From positions 1-30,782 of IMG/VR virus record IMGVR_UViG_3300020182_000125: a stretch of DNA of 30,782 nt; one strand, given 5' to 3'. Below the pieces are notes generated by a model. The model saw only the letters and a list, made by a program, of their open reading frames with translations, did no database searches and was not told the DNA's origin. Shown piece by piece: positions 12,657 through 21,554 of the stretch (positions within the stretch are counted from its first letter, which is position 1; the number at the start of each line of letters is the position of its first letter). The translations under genes were made by a program, and so were the position numbers. This DNA is from a virus.

Positions 12657-14427
12657 CAACGATTTCTACTTCAGTATTGAAAGTAGTAAAGCCGTTTTCT
12701 TTAGTAACTTGCAATACGTTATTTACCCTTCCTACAAGCTCATCTCGGTGTGAGATCAGCAAAATATTTTTATATCTTTCTCGTTCCATTTTCTTGAGAA
12801 CGCCCAGTGCGCTCTCAACGCCAATTGTATCCATACCACTGTCAACTAGCTCGTCAATACAAACTAAGTTAATAGGATGGTTCATACTTTCAAACACATC
12901 ACGGAATGCCCAACTAAGTCCTAGGATAAGTCTGTTACGTTCTCCACGTGACAGGTTATCAAAATCTAAGTCTTGACCAAGTTGAACAATGCTTACATTT
13001 AGATCGCTTTGGAATTGCACTTCGTGCGGTAATCCAAGTTTAGTAATATAGTATTCCAAACGGTTGTTCATGAATTGTAAGTTTTGTTCAATAATCTTTT
13101 TACGAATAAAGCTATCCTTATTAGTTAGCAATTTAAGAAGAAAGTCTTGGTGCTCCTTGAGCTCAGTTAGTCTATTTACTTCAGTCCAATCAAGTTCTTG
13201 TAACCCGGTGTTCTTTAGAGCATCAATCTGATCAGCATACGGATCAGTTTCGCTTTGGGCGTTTTCTAAGTTATTGTTAGTTTGTTGGATTTTATTCTGA
13301 TGCTCAAATGCTTCTTGTACTGTGTTGTACTCAATGTGAGGTGCAGAACCAAGTTCACCAATCTCTGCAACAACAGCTTCATGTTCTTGTAGTTGTGTAT
13401 TATTAGCAAGCAATTGCATGGTAGCTTCTTGCTTTTGTTCTTCTTTTGCAGAGAGGATACTTTCTTGTTTATCATCGTGCATTTCTTGACCGCAAGCATA
13501 GCAAGTGTGTTCTTTAAGTAACTTGATTTCATCATTAAGTTTGGCGATAACTTTTTCTTGTTTCTTATCGTCAGAATTGAGACTATTAATCCATCTCTGC
13601 GCTGTTTCAATTTTAGACTTATTTTCATTAAATTCAGCAAACGCAACATGTGCTTGTAGTTCTTCTTCAATGTCGATATGTTCTAGTGCAAGTAAGTCTT
13701 TCTTATATTCATCGATATTTGATTGTTTCTTCTGCTGCCAGACACGTTGGCGACGTTCTAAATCAGTAATACTCTTGCCAATTCTTTCGTTAGCTTCTTC
13801 AGTAGCACGAATACGATATGTTTCTTCTTGTATTCTGTCTTTGCTTTGTTTGACAAGATCTTTCAGAATATCAGCTTTTTCAGACAATTGAGTAATACCC
13901 AAAAGTTGTTCAATCAACTCACGTTGATCATTTGCTCGCATACTGAGAAACGGTTCAGTATATGTATTAAGTGCAACAATGTGTTTGAACATTGTGTGAC
14001 TCATGCCCAAAACTTTTTCAATAGCAACTTGGCTCAGTTTACCTTCGCCTTGCATTTCGTCAGTTGCACCTTCCATATTGTTAATATCGTTAACTAGAAA
14101 CTTAAATAAGTTAGGCTTGCGTCCACGTTCAATACGATAGTTTGTGCCATCTTTTTCAAAGTCAACAGTAACAACCATTTGCTTGTTGTTTGTCTTATTG
14201 ACTAGGTTATCTTTTTTAATATTATATAGTGCATTACCAAAAAGGGCAAAGCTAAGTGCATTGACAATTGTTGTTTTACCAGTTCCATTACGTGAACCAT
14301 CGCCACCCAAGTCAATATTATTGCCCAGTACAAGTGTTAGTCCGGCAGTGTCAAACTGTACAGCTTGAGTAACATTACCTACACTCATAAAGTTTTTAAC
14401 AGTGATATTTTTGATATTCAATGACAT
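12649..14427 (-). CDS. 46: Recombination nuclease subunit gp46 (SbcC/Rad50-like ATPase)
   Basis: This 592-aa protein (T4 gp46 is 560 aa) shows all SMC/Rad50 landmarks. They are Walker A GSRNGTGKTT (44-53), long coiled coils on either side of a zinc-hook CYAC (Cys309, Cys312), the ABC signature LSRGERNRL (492-500) and Walker B LVCIDE (521-526). A His (ISHRDEL) lies near the end. With gp47 it forms the Mre11/Rad50-like complex that resects DNA ends for recombination-dependent replication and takes part in host DNA breakdown. It overlaps the gp47 stop by one base (TAATG), so the subunits are probably made in coupled fashion. A short insertion (NNIDLGGDG) precedes Walker A. Confidence 0.96.
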   Translation of the reverse strand: MSLNIKNITVKNFMSVGNVTQAVQFDTAGLTLVLGNNIDLGGDGSRNGTGKTTIVNALSFALFGNALYNIKKDNLVNKTNNKQMVVTVDFEKDGTNYRIERGRKPNLFKFLVNDINNMEGATDEMQGEGKLSQVAIEKVLGMSHTMFKHIVALNTYTEPFLSMRANDQRELIEQLLGITQLSEKADILKDLVKQSKDRIQEETYRIRATEEANERIGKSITDLERRQRVWQQKKQSNIDEYKKDLLALEHIDIEEELQAHVAFAEFNENKSKIETAQRWINSLNSDDKKQEKVIAKLNDEIKLLKEHTCYACGQEMHDDKQESILSAKEEQKQEATMQLLANNTQLQEHEAVVAEIGELGSAPHIEYNTVQEAFEHQNKIQQTNNNLENAQSETDPYADQIDALKNTGLQELDWTEVNRLTELKEHQDFLLKLLTNKDSFIRKKIIEQNLQFMNNRLEYYITKLGLPHEVQFQSDLNVSIVQLGQDLDFDNLSRGERNRLILGLSWAFRDVFESMNHPINLVCIDELVDSGMDTIGVESALGVLKKMERERYKNILLISHRDELVGRVNNVLQVTKENGFTTFNTEVEIVDA

Positions 14428-15452
14428 TAATTATGTAATCCATTATAAATGCTAATAAGCAAATCGTTTCTAATTGTATTACTGTCGATAGCATTCAATT
14501 GATTGAGAACAATTTGATCTACGTTTTCAATTTCAATTTCAGCACCAGTGTTCCAGTCTTGTGTGTGTTCTTCTTTTTTGCTGGGCAACAATGTAATCTC
14601 ACGGAGATTATACTGTTCTGCAAAAGTCTCCTTGATAAAGTTAGCTTCTTCATATGTGATGCCAACGTCAAGTGTAATACGACAGTGTGTCTTATTAGAC
14701 AATATTTCTTCAGGATTGTCAATCAATTTAGATAAGTTAATTGTACGATATTTTGGTGCATCTGTCCAGTTTACAAACTCTGGCTCATGGCCCCATTTGA
14801 GGAATGTGATACCACGTTCATCATCCCATGCATCAGCATAGTTATGTGGAAAGCAATTTCCAGGATAAATGATGTTACCACGTGTTTGCCGTTTGTGAAA
14901 GTGTCCACTGAACACCTTGTCAGCTTTGTTTAAATCATCTGGACGTAAGCCGTGCCCGTGATCAGGCATTTGTACCATAGCATTCATAAAGAAGTGCGGA
15001 AGCTCAAAGTGACCAAAGATATACTTTACGTTTAGTTCTTTTAGTTTCTTGTGTTCGTCCTCTACTAGCCATGGAACGAAAGCACAGTCATCAATAATTT
15101 CAGTACCGTCATTAATCATATGAATATTGGGATACTTGTCAACCATTGGAATACTATGAATCTCACGCTTTTCACGATAATACAGGTCGTGGTTGCCAGT
15201 GATCATAATAACTTCATCAAACGCATCATTTAAGCGTTGCAAGTTACTTGTGGTATAATTCATTGTACTGACATTAATGCTGGCTCGATTGTGATGCCAG
15301 TCACCCAAAAACAAACATTTTTTAATGTTTCTCTTGTGTGCTTCTTCAATCATCCAAATAATGAATTCTTCACAATCAGTATTGTGTACTCGTGAGTTAT
15401 TTTTCATACCGAAATGTATATCGGTAAAGATAACAGCTTCATCAAATAACAA
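14427..15452 (-). CDS. 47: Recombination nuclease subunit gp47 (SbcD/Mre11-like)
   Basis: This 341-aa protein is close to T4 gp47 (339 aa). The calcineurin-like phosphoesterase motifs appear in order: DIH (Asp11, His13), GDWHHNR (Asp51), GNHD (86-89), GHFE (147-150) and GHFH (183-186). These are the ligands for two metal ions of an Mre11-type nuclease. It partners with gp46 encoded directly downstream. It lies 2 bases after the gp55 stop codon and starts ATGTTATTTGATGAAGC, so it belongs to the gp55-47-46 operon. It probably acts on DNA in the cytoplasm during replication and recombination. Confidence 0.96.
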   Translation of the reverse strand: MLFDEAVIFTDIHFGMKNNSRVHNTDCEEFIIWMIEEAHKRNIKKCLFLGDWHHNRASINVSTMNYTTSNLQRLNDAFDEVIMITGNHDLYYREKREIHSIPMVDKYPNIHMINDGTEIIDDCAFVPWLVEDEHKKLKELNVKYIFGHFELPHFFMNAMVQMPDHGHGLRPDDLNKADKVFSGHFHKRQTRGNIIYPGNCFPHNYADAWDDERGITFLKWGHEPEFVNWTDAPKYRTINLSKLIDNPEEILSNKTHCRITLDVGITYEEANFIKETFAEQYNLREITLLPSKKEEHTQDWNTGAEIEIENVDQIVLNQLNAIDSNTIRNDLLISIYNGLHN

Positions 15453-15454
15453 TT

Positions 15455-16342
15455 TTATTCTCCGTCTTGCTCAGTTGTTTCAGTTTTATTTCTTAGTTTT
15501 TCATCTTCAATAGCAATTCGATCCTGTTGCGCTTGCCATTCTGCTGTAAATGTTCTAGTGCTAGAGGGGTTTAGGCCGCCTTGTTCTAGTAAATCGTCTC
15601 GAATGTTTTGGCTACGTTTTTCTAAATTTAGTACACGAGTAAAGCTATTGTTGATAGCCGCAGTATAATAAGCAAATGGATTTTGTGACTTCAATTCATT
15701 AAATTGTAAACCAATCTGTGTTAACTGTAGCAATGCTTGCCCACGCATTTCATCAACATATGTATAACCACGCCAGTTGCCACGCATACTATAACGGTGA
15801 CACAGCATCATATACATTTTAGCAAGCCTTTCATTGGTTTTTCCGTGATCTACGCTAAATTGACCATTACCAATCCCGCCTTCCCAATGACTGCGAACTA
15901 CTTCATCCCATTTACCATCAACAAGTGCAATGTGTTTAAATGGGGGGAAGTTGCAACGACTGTGATTGTCAGCCACTGTTTTTGGGTTGTTTTTGCGTTT
16001 TTCAAGAGGAACATGGTCAAATGTCATTACACGAATAACCAAGTCTTCGTCAGCAATAGATTCCATACTAACTACAAAGTCAGCAGCTCTGGGTTTAGTT
16101 TTACGATCAAGCTCTCCACGTTCCCAACGCTTTACTTCAGCTTCATGTGCTTGTTTCTGCATACGTGATGCACGATTCTGCCTCGCTTCATCAATATGAT
16201 CTTTTGTAATTTCTATGTCACCTTCAACAATTAAGTCAAAGTAAAAGTACTTGTCGTCTTTTACATAACTATAACTCATTTTAGAATTATGAATTTCTTT
16301 CAACAATTCTTTGTTTGATAGATAATGATTTTTTGCCGCCAT
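15455..16342 (-). CDS. 55: Late transcription sigma factor gp55 (long form)
   Basis: The product has 295 aa from the ATG at 16342, which has AAGGAG with 7 bases of spacing. An upstream in-frame ATG at 16363 would place that ribosome binding site inside the gene, so it was not used. The C-terminal 120 residues carry the sigma region 2-like part: YVDEMRGQALLQL, then NPFAYYTAAINNSFTRVLNL (from residue 221), comparable to T4 gp55. T4 gp55 has only 185 aa; here about 160 additional N-terminal residues (AAKNHYLSNKELLKEI onwards) precede it, as I recall for other marine T4-like phages. It would direct host RNA polymerase to TAAATAC-type late promoters. A strong sigma70-like promoter lies just upstream. 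Confidence 0.88.
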   Translation of the reverse strand: MAAKNHYLSNKELLKEIHNSKMSYSYVKDDKYFYFDLIVEGDIEITKDHIDEARQNRASRMQKQAHEAEVKRWERGELDRKTKPRAADFVVSMESIADEDLVIRVMTFDHVPLEKRKNNPKTVADNHSRCNFPPFKHIALVDGKWDEVVRSHWEGGIGNGQFSVDHGKTNERLAKMYMMLCHRYSMRGNWRGYTYVDEMRGQALLQLTQIGLQFNELKSQNPFAYYTAAINNSFTRVLNLEKRSQNIRDDLLEQGGLNPSSTRTFTAEWQAQQDRIAIEDEKLRNKTETTEQDGE

Positions 16343-16365
16343 CAGAACACTCCTTAGTTTCATAC

Positions 16366-16394
16366 ATTCTAGCGTGTTTATACTTGACTGTCAA
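16366..16394 (-). promoter_or_regulatory. Strong sigma70-type promoter for the 55-47-46 operon
   Basis: On the minus strand TTGACA (16389-16394) and TAGAAT (16366-16371) are separated by exactly 17 bases. The -35 is perfect and the -10 has one mismatch to TATAAT. The expected start would give a leader of about 17 bases containing AAGGAG. This is the clearest host-type promoter in the window and predicts expression before late transcription. Confidence 0.85.
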
Positions 16395-16410
16395 CCGGTT
16401 TCTTTTTATA

Positions 16411-16418
16411 CTAAATAC
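16411..16418 (+). promoter_or_regulatory. Late promoter of the plus-strand baseplate operon
   Basis: CTAAATAC lies 15 bases before the nucleotidyltransferase ATG at 16434, with GGAG (16422-16425) between them. CTAAATA-like motifs are the late promoter form reported for T4-like cyanophages. It is divergent from, and 17 bases away from, the -35 of the gp55 promoter. Confidence 0.65.
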
Positions 16419-16433
16419 TAGTGGAGATAAGCC

Positions 16434-17042
16434 ATGATTATTAGTGAAATTTTAAAAATAACAGAAAATGTAGACAATGCTGTAGTGTTCTATGGTGGAC
16501 GGTTTCAGCCTATGCACCAAGGACACCGTGATGTATACAAACATCTAGTCAATAAATTTGGCTCAGATAATGTATTCATTGCTACTACATTCAGTCAGAA
16601 AGCACAAAAAGCACACAGTGCTGGGGACTTTAGTGAGGATCCGTTTACATTCGATGAAAAGAAAAGTATTATGTCAAAAATGTTTGGTATACCTGTAGAT
16701 AAGATTGTCAACAGCAATCCATACCGTAGTGAGCCTACCACTGTGGGAAGAGACAACAACAGCACTGCTACTATATTGGTTTATGGTGAAAAAGATGCTG
16801 GAAGACTAGGCGGAGGCAGTATACAAAAACTGCCAAGTGATATGTCACAACTAACACCTCATAGTGACGGAACAATCTATGCTTATGTGGCACCTCTTAT
16901 GCAAGGTGGTATGAGTGCAAGCGATTTTAGAAAAGACATGGCTAGCGATATAGATCAAAATAAAAAAGCTGATGCTTTCCAAAAGTTTTTTGGTAAATTT
17001 GATCAGGAAATATTTAATTTTATCGAGGATAGGTTAACATGA
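16434..17042 (+). CDS. NadM-like nucleotidyltransferase
   Basis: This 202-aa protein is of the cytidylyltransferase/NMN adenylyltransferase superfamily. FYGGRFQPMHQGH (19-31) is the nucleotide-binding HxGH-type motif in its GGRFQPxHxGH form, and SASDFRKDM (161-169) stands where the ISSTxxR-type motif is expected. VYGEKDAGRL (117-126) is also typical. The usual reaction would be adenylyl transfer, for example onto nicotinamide mononucleotide in NAD synthesis, but the substrate cannot be read from sequence. It opens the late baseplate operon and overlaps the next gene as ATGA, an odd place for a metabolic enzyme. It may serve NAD supply or act on a virion component. Confidence 0.8.
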   Translation: MIISEILKITENVDNAVVFYGGRFQPMHQGHRDVYKHLVNKFGSDNVFIATTFSQKAQKAHSAGDFSEDPFTFDEKKSIMSKMFGIPVDKIVNSNPYRSEPTTVGRDNNSTATILVYGEKDAGRLGGGSIQKLPSDMSQLTPHSDGTIYAYVAPLMQGGMSASDFRKDMASDIDQNKKADAFQKFFGKFDQEIFNFIEDRLT

Positions 17043-17641
17043 GCGGCGGAGTAAGATGGAGTCAAAGAACAACATTAAAGACAAAGGATGCCAGTTGGCT
17101 ATCCGGTATATTGGCTCCTCTAACTAAAACTGGCAACGGCGTTAACTTCCCTTACACTCCAACAATCAACATGGCGCACAGTGCTAATTATGGATCATAT
17201 GATATAGCAGGGTCAGTATACCAGCCAAATTATTATGTTAATACTCCCAATCCACAGATTGATTTAACTGCAACATTCACTGCCCAGTCTAACACCGAAG
17301 CTGAATACACTGCTGCCTGCTTGCATTTTTTCAAAAGTGTACTCAAGGGAGATTACGGACAACAAACACGCAGTACTAGTGGAACCCCTCCGCCTGTATT
17401 ACTTCTAAGTTCTTATGGCAGTATGCACCTGGAAAATACTCCTGTAATTTTGCGTAGCTTTAACTACACATTGCCGGAAGATTTAGATTATGTTACGATT
17501 GAGACCGATGGGCAACTACAAACATTACCAACCCAGTTGCTGGTGAGCTTGAGCTTTACGCCACAGTACCCACCAACCAAGGTTAGAAAAGAATTTAATA
17601 TCAATACCTATAGATCAGGAAAAGCTGGAGGATTTATGTAA
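17039..17641 (+). CDS. 48: Baseplate tail-tube cap protein, gp48-like
   Basis: This 200-aa protein has the pattern FPYTPTINMAHSANYGSYD, IDLTATFTAQSNTEAEYTAA, GTPPPVLLLSSYGSMHLENT and SFNYTLPEDLDYV. I recognise this pattern from gp48/gp54-type tube cap and tube initiator proteins of T4-like phages. These sit on the baseplate hub and start tail-tube polymerisation. T4 gp48 has 364 aa and gp54 320 aa, so this is a compact version and could be either. The start ATG overlaps the preceding stop (ATGA) and the stop overlaps the next start (TAATG). The neighbouring gp53 and hub proteins fit a baseplate role. Confidence 0.75.
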   Translation: MSGGVRWSQRTTLKTKDASWLSGILAPLTKTGNGVNFPYTPTINMAHSANYGSYDIAGSVYQPNYYVNTPNPQIDLTATFTAQSNTEAEYTAACLHFFKSVLKGDYGQQTRSTSGTPPPVLLLSSYGSMHLENTPVILRSFNYTLPEDLDYVTIETDGQLQTLPTQLLVSLSFTPQYPPTKVRKEFNINTYRSGKAGGFM

Positions 17642-17925
17642 TGGCATCGTATCGTTCAGACAGTGCATATAGAAATACTCCGAAAGTAGAAGGCAAATAT
17701 CTCGACATTTATGAATCTACAGTCACTAACTTACAGGAATATAATCTAGTTGAGAAGGAAATATCTCCTAAATATCATCAACGCCCAGACTTAATGGCAC
17801 ATGACTTGTATGGAAATTCAAAGTTGTGGTGGGTGTTTTTAGAATTCAATCAGGATGACTTGGAAGACCCTATACTTGACTTTGTGTCAGGTTTAACTAT
17901 TTTAGTACCTACAAGGTTTTCATAA
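17641..17925 (+). CDS. 53: Baseplate wedge protein gp53-like (short)
   Basis: This 94-aa protein starts MASYRSDSAYRNTP and contains SPKYHQRPDLMAHDLYGNSKLWWVFLEFN. The RPDL-A---YG---LWW core is typical of the gp53 family, where it forms a LysM-like fold, and it is followed by a hydrophobic C-terminus ending LVPTRFS. T4 gp53 has 196 aa and completes the wedge by joining wedges together, so only the core domain is present here. It is coupled to the genes on both sides: TAATG at the start and a directly adjoining ATG at the end. I am fairly sure of the family from the LWW motif. Confidence 0.78.
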   Translation: MASYRSDSAYRNTPKVEGKYLDIYESTVTNLQEYNLVEKEISPKYHQRPDLMAHDLYGNSKLWWVFLEFNQDDLEDPILDFVSGLTILVPTRFS

Positions 17926-20352
17926 ATGACAGTTAGAAGTGTAAGAAATAACAATCCAGGAAATATTGAAATGGGCAGCTCACAATGGGTTGGCGCCACA
18001 CCTGGTACTGATTCTAGATTTGAAACGTTCGCTACGCCAGAACACGGTGTACGTGCGATGACAAAGACACTTTATACATATCAAGACAGACATCGCTTAT
18101 CCACTGTAAATCAGATGATTAGTCGCTGGGCACCTCCGTCAGAAAATAATACAAATGCGTACGCCAGTCACGTAGCAAGTGCAATGGGAGTAGACCCAAA
18201 TCAACCAGTTGATTTAAGAAATAATCCACAGTTAGCGGAACGCATGGTAAGTGCGATGATTAGAGAAGAAGGCGGTGCAGAAGCTTCTACTTACTTTAAT
18301 CCAGATGTAGTTGCTGGCGGCGTAGCACTTGCTAATAATCAGACTCCGCCACCACCTCGCACACAGGAAGAAGATCCAATATTATCTGAAACAACAGGCA
18401 CAGTGGGAGTTGATCCAGAAACTGGTGATTTAGTTGAATATGGTGTAGAGCCAGTTAATAGAAATGTTGCTACTGGCTTTGATGGATCTAAAGTACAAGA
18501 AAATTGGTTAAGTACAGTTAACTTGGGAACATATAAATGGACATTGTATCTAGTAAAGAGTAGTGTGTGGAATAGTCCGGAATCATTAAACAATGATACG
18601 TCAGTGTTAAATGCAGGTAACGCATTAATTATAGCTGAAACTGGAGTTGACTCTACATTTAATATTGAAAATATGCTAATGTTAACCAGACTTATTGAAA
18701 GCTCTGGTGACAACAGCGCTGCACTTGGAACATTTCAATTTGATCTAATAGAAACAATGGGCTTTACATTTGTTGATAGACTACTAGTATTTCAGAAAAG
18801 TTTCTTCCCAAGCGGCGGTATACCAAATGCGTTGTTTGTTCTCAAATTAGAGTTTTTGGGAAAAGATGAATATACTGACAAGTCAATCAAATGGCCTGGA
18901 CAAAGTATGTTTTATCCCTGTACATTTCAGACAATTAATGCCACTGTTGATGGTGGCGGCAGCAAATATAATATTATTGCTATGAACTCTCCAATGTCAG
19001 CATCACAACATGCTACGGTTGCGATAGATCTTAATGTGCAAGGAGTAGATACTATTCAATCATTTGCAACAGAACTCAGCTTGCAATTAAATGAGCATGA
19101 GCGAGTAATCCGCGCAGATGCTAGAAATCAAGTAACTGGTCCACCACCAGTTAGAAAAACTTGGAGAGTAGAATTTGATGCCAGTGCTACTAATGCTAGC
19201 TTGCCAGACGCATCTGGGCAATCGTTTAATTTAGCAGCACAATCATTTGGTACCACTGCTGACCAAGCAAGTGCTGGTATGTTAAGTGCAAATACTGATG
19301 ACCCAAACTACCGCGACGCTACTATTAACAGTGACACAAATATTGCAAATTATGTAACTATGCTGTTTACTAGAAACTGCCCCGGGTTTGCCGCATATGC
19401 TAGATACCACAGTGAAAATAGTATCAAGTCTCCTTTTATTAATACAGAAGTTGAGATTACGCACGGTGATGGAGTTGATCCAACTACATTTGAGAGAGAA
19501 AAGGAAATCATTGTTAAGATTGGAATTATTTGGACATATACTGCAAGGCCAGATAATCCACAGAGAGCCATTGAACAAGCAACCAATTCAGCATATCAAA
19601 ATGAAAGATTTGGACAGCTTCCTATTGCAAAAGCGTATAGATATAACTACAGTGGAGAAACAACTGAACTCATTGACTTTCAACTTGAATACAATAACCT
19701 GTTCGTAGTTGCACAGGATCCTGGGTTTGCAACTCGCTACGAGGAGCCAAGTGGTTCTCACGGATCAGCAATTGTTAACAGTACAACACAGTCAAACCTT
19801 GCAGAAGTAAGTGATTTAAATACAACAGCTAGTAGAATTTCAAATGCAACTTACTTGAGTGATGTCAAAATTGACCAGGATGATATTGTAATTGAGATAC
19901 CAAGCTATAGTTTTCAGTTGCTAGGCGGTAATTTACAAAATGCAAATGATCACAGCGCAGGCAACACTGACGGAATTAATGCAGTTAGAGACCTAATGTA
20001 CGCAGGCAGAAGTGCAGATTTTTTAGACGTGGAATTCCAGATCAGAGGAGACCCTTATTGGATGGGTACACCAGGTGCAATTTCATATGGCACCACAGAA
20101 ACATTATTGGAATATGCACGTGCTGATAGTTTAATTGCATTTACAAACTTTCATCCAAAAGAAGCAATGATGGAACCAGGATACCGTGGAAAGGCTGACA
20201 TGGATTTAGCCAGTAGTGGAGTTTATAGAATTACAGACGTTGAGAGTAGATTTCAACAAGGGCAATTTGTACAAACATTAAAAGGTTTTAGAGATACTAG
20301 GACAACTGCATCCTTGGTGAAAAATCACCTAGCAAATTTAACGAGTGAGTAA
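17926..20352 (+). CDS. Baseplate hub-like structural protein with N-terminal lysozyme-like domain
   Basis: In this 808-aa protein, residues 1 to about 115 read RSVRNNNPGNIEMGSSQWVG, RFETFATPEHGVRAMTKTL, TYQDRHRLSTVNQMISRWAP and PSENNTNAYASHVASAMGV. This is the RNNNPGNI-type lysozyme/muramidase-like domain seen in virion proteins of several phages. A Pro/Asp-rich linker (TPPPPRTQEEDPIL) follows, then about 620 residues of beta-rich structural protein. That part ends YRITDVESRFQQGQFVQTLKG, similar to the end of hub proteins such as gp27-type and other tail hub proteins. The position between gp53 and gp5 fits the central hub. Presumably it cuts peptidoglycan during infection. The hub assignment is inferred; the lysozyme-like domain is better supported. 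Confidence 0.68.
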   Translation: MTVRSVRNNNPGNIEMGSSQWVGATPGTDSRFETFATPEHGVRAMTKTLYTYQDRHRLSTVNQMISRWAPPSENNTNAYASHVASAMGVDPNQPVDLRNNPQLAERMVSAMIREEGGAEASTYFNPDVVAGGVALANNQTPPPPRTQEEDPILSETTGTVGVDPETGDLVEYGVEPVNRNVATGFDGSKVQENWLSTVNLGTYKWTLYLVKSSVWNSPESLNNDTSVLNAGNALIIAETGVDSTFNIENMLMLTRLIESSGDNSAALGTFQFDLIETMGFTFVDRLLVFQKSFFPSGGIPNALFVLKLEFLGKDEYTDKSIKWPGQSMFYPCTFQTINATVDGGGSKYNIIAMNSPMSASQHATVAIDLNVQGVDTIQSFATELSLQLNEHERVIRADARNQVTGPPPVRKTWRVEFDASATNASLPDASGQSFNLAAQSFGTTADQASAGMLSANTDDPNYRDATINSDTNIANYVTMLFTRNCPGFAAYARYHSENSIKSPFINTEVEITHGDGVDPTTFEREKEIIVKIGIIWTYTARPDNPQRAIEQATNSAYQNERFGQLPIAKAYRYNYSGETTELIDFQLEYNNLFVVAQDPGFATRYEEPSGSHGSAIVNSTTQSNLAEVSDLNTTASRISNATYLSDVKIDQDDIVIEIPSYSFQLLGGNLQNANDHSAGNTDGINAVRDLMYAGRSADFLDVEFQIRGDPYWMGTPGAISYGTTETLLEYARADSLIAFTNFHPKEAMMEPGYRGKADMDLASSGVYRITDVESRFQQGQFVQTLKGFRDTRTTASLVKNHLANLTSE

Positions 20353-20354
20353 AA

Positions 20355-21554
20355 ATGGCATATAGAGACGACAATAAAAATTTACCAGGTAGAACAAAAC
20401 AACAAAGCAGTGGCGGTGTCAATGCCCTGGCTGGGGTGTATACCGCAGTTGTAACAGACAATGAAGATAGTATTAACACTGGCAGAGTAAAAGTAAAAAT
20501 ACCACAATTTGGTGGTGAAGAAGTTAGTAGGCTTGTATTGTTGGTAACTCCGTTTGGCGGAGTAAGCAATGGACGTGAAAATTCTGATGATCCAGCAGAT
20601 GAAAAAGGAGCTCCTAAAAGTTTTGGAATGTGGCCACAGCCGCCAGCTATTGGAACAGAAGTTTTAGTTGCGTATACAACTGGACGGGAAGAAGGTTTTT
20701 TGGTTGGTAGCTTTATAGGCAAAGATAGAAACCACATGATGGGCGGACAGGCTAGTGCAGAAGCATATAATCCTGATGGTACGACTAGTTTTGGTCCAAC
20801 AGTGGAAAAAAACGTTCATGACAGTAATGACCAATCAACCAAACCTATGAATGTGGAAACGTCAGCAAGATTAAGCCAACAAGGCCTGGCTGGTGATTTA
20901 GTTAGAGGCCACAGTGCCAGTAGTGCAAGAAGAGAATCTCCAAGTAAAGTATTTGGTATCAATACAGCTGGCGGACATGTATTAACATTGGATGACGGAG
21001 ATGCAGAAGGCGGCAGTGCTAATATTCGTCTTCGCAGTAAGAATGGTGCACAAATATTATTGGATGACAGTAATGATATGATATTTGTAACTAATAGTAG
21101 TGGTAGTGCATATGTTGAAATAGATAGGGCAGGCATGATCGATGTTTATAGTGAAACCAGTATTAGTATGCATTGTGAAGGTAGTTATAATCTTCACGCC
21201 AAAGGAAACATTAATATGCAAGCTGATCAGGGCGTAAACATCAAGAGTGCAGGTGCTGAAGGAATCAAAGTAGAAGCAAGCGTTGGTAGTATCGATCAAT
21301 ATGCTGAGACAAATATCAATATTAATGCAGCCCGAAGTACCAACATATTAAGCAAGCATCATGTTGAAACTGCAAACATGATTGACATGAATGGACCACA
21401 GGCTATGACGGCAAGTAAAGTAACAATGCACAGTCAAGTAGCCAACAAGGGAGTTGCAGAGAGTGCAGTTGAAAGAGTACCAGAGCATCAGCCCTGGGAT
21501 GGCAAAACAAGCCTTCAGGAAACATTTAATACAAGCAAGGGAACGGTGTCATAA
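20355..21554 (+). CDS. 5: Central spike / hub protein gp5-like (no lysozyme domain)
   Basis: In this 399-aa protein, residues 20-130 form the gp5/VgrG-type OB domain (YTAVVTDNEDSINTGRVKVK, then MWPQPPAIGTEVLVAYTTGR and GFLVGSFI). Residues from about 200 on are beta-helix-like with GGHVLTLDDGDAEG, IRLRSKNGAQILLDDS and repeating short strands (SETSISMHCEGSYNLHAKGN). T4 gp5 carries a lysozyme domain between these parts and has 575 aa; it is absent here, and lysozyme-like sequences lie in the genes on either side. The protein probably forms the trimeric membrane-piercing spike. Its stop overlaps the next start (TAATG). Confidence 0.88.
   Translation: MAYRDDNKNLPGRTKQQSSGGVNALAGVYTAVVTDNEDSINTGRVKVKIPQFGGEEVSRLVLLVTPFGGVSNGRENSDDPADEKGAPKSFGMWPQPPAIGTEVLVAYTTGREEGFLVGSFIGKDRNHMMGGQASAEAYNPDGTTSFGPTVEKNVHDSNDQSTKPMNVETSARLSQQGLAGDLVRGHSASSARRESPSKVFGINTAGGHVLTLDDGDAEGGSANIRLRSKNGAQILLDDSNDMIFVTNSSGSAYVEIDRAGMIDVYSETSISMHCEGSYNLHAKGNINMQADQGVNIKSAGAEGIKVEASVGSIDQYAETNININAARSTNILSKHHVETANMIDMNGPQAMTASKVTMHSQVANKGVAESAVERVPEHQPWDGKTSLQETFNTSKGTVS

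Noticed and set aside
16343-16363. Earlier ATG (16363) for gp55
   Set aside because: The AAGGAG site with ideal spacing to 16342 would be inside the coding sequence, and no site precedes 16363.
19282-19708. Frames of 78-106 codons on both strands inside the 808-aa gene
   Set aside because: They lie within a clearly coding stretch, lack ribosome binding sites and have compositions expected of shadow frames.
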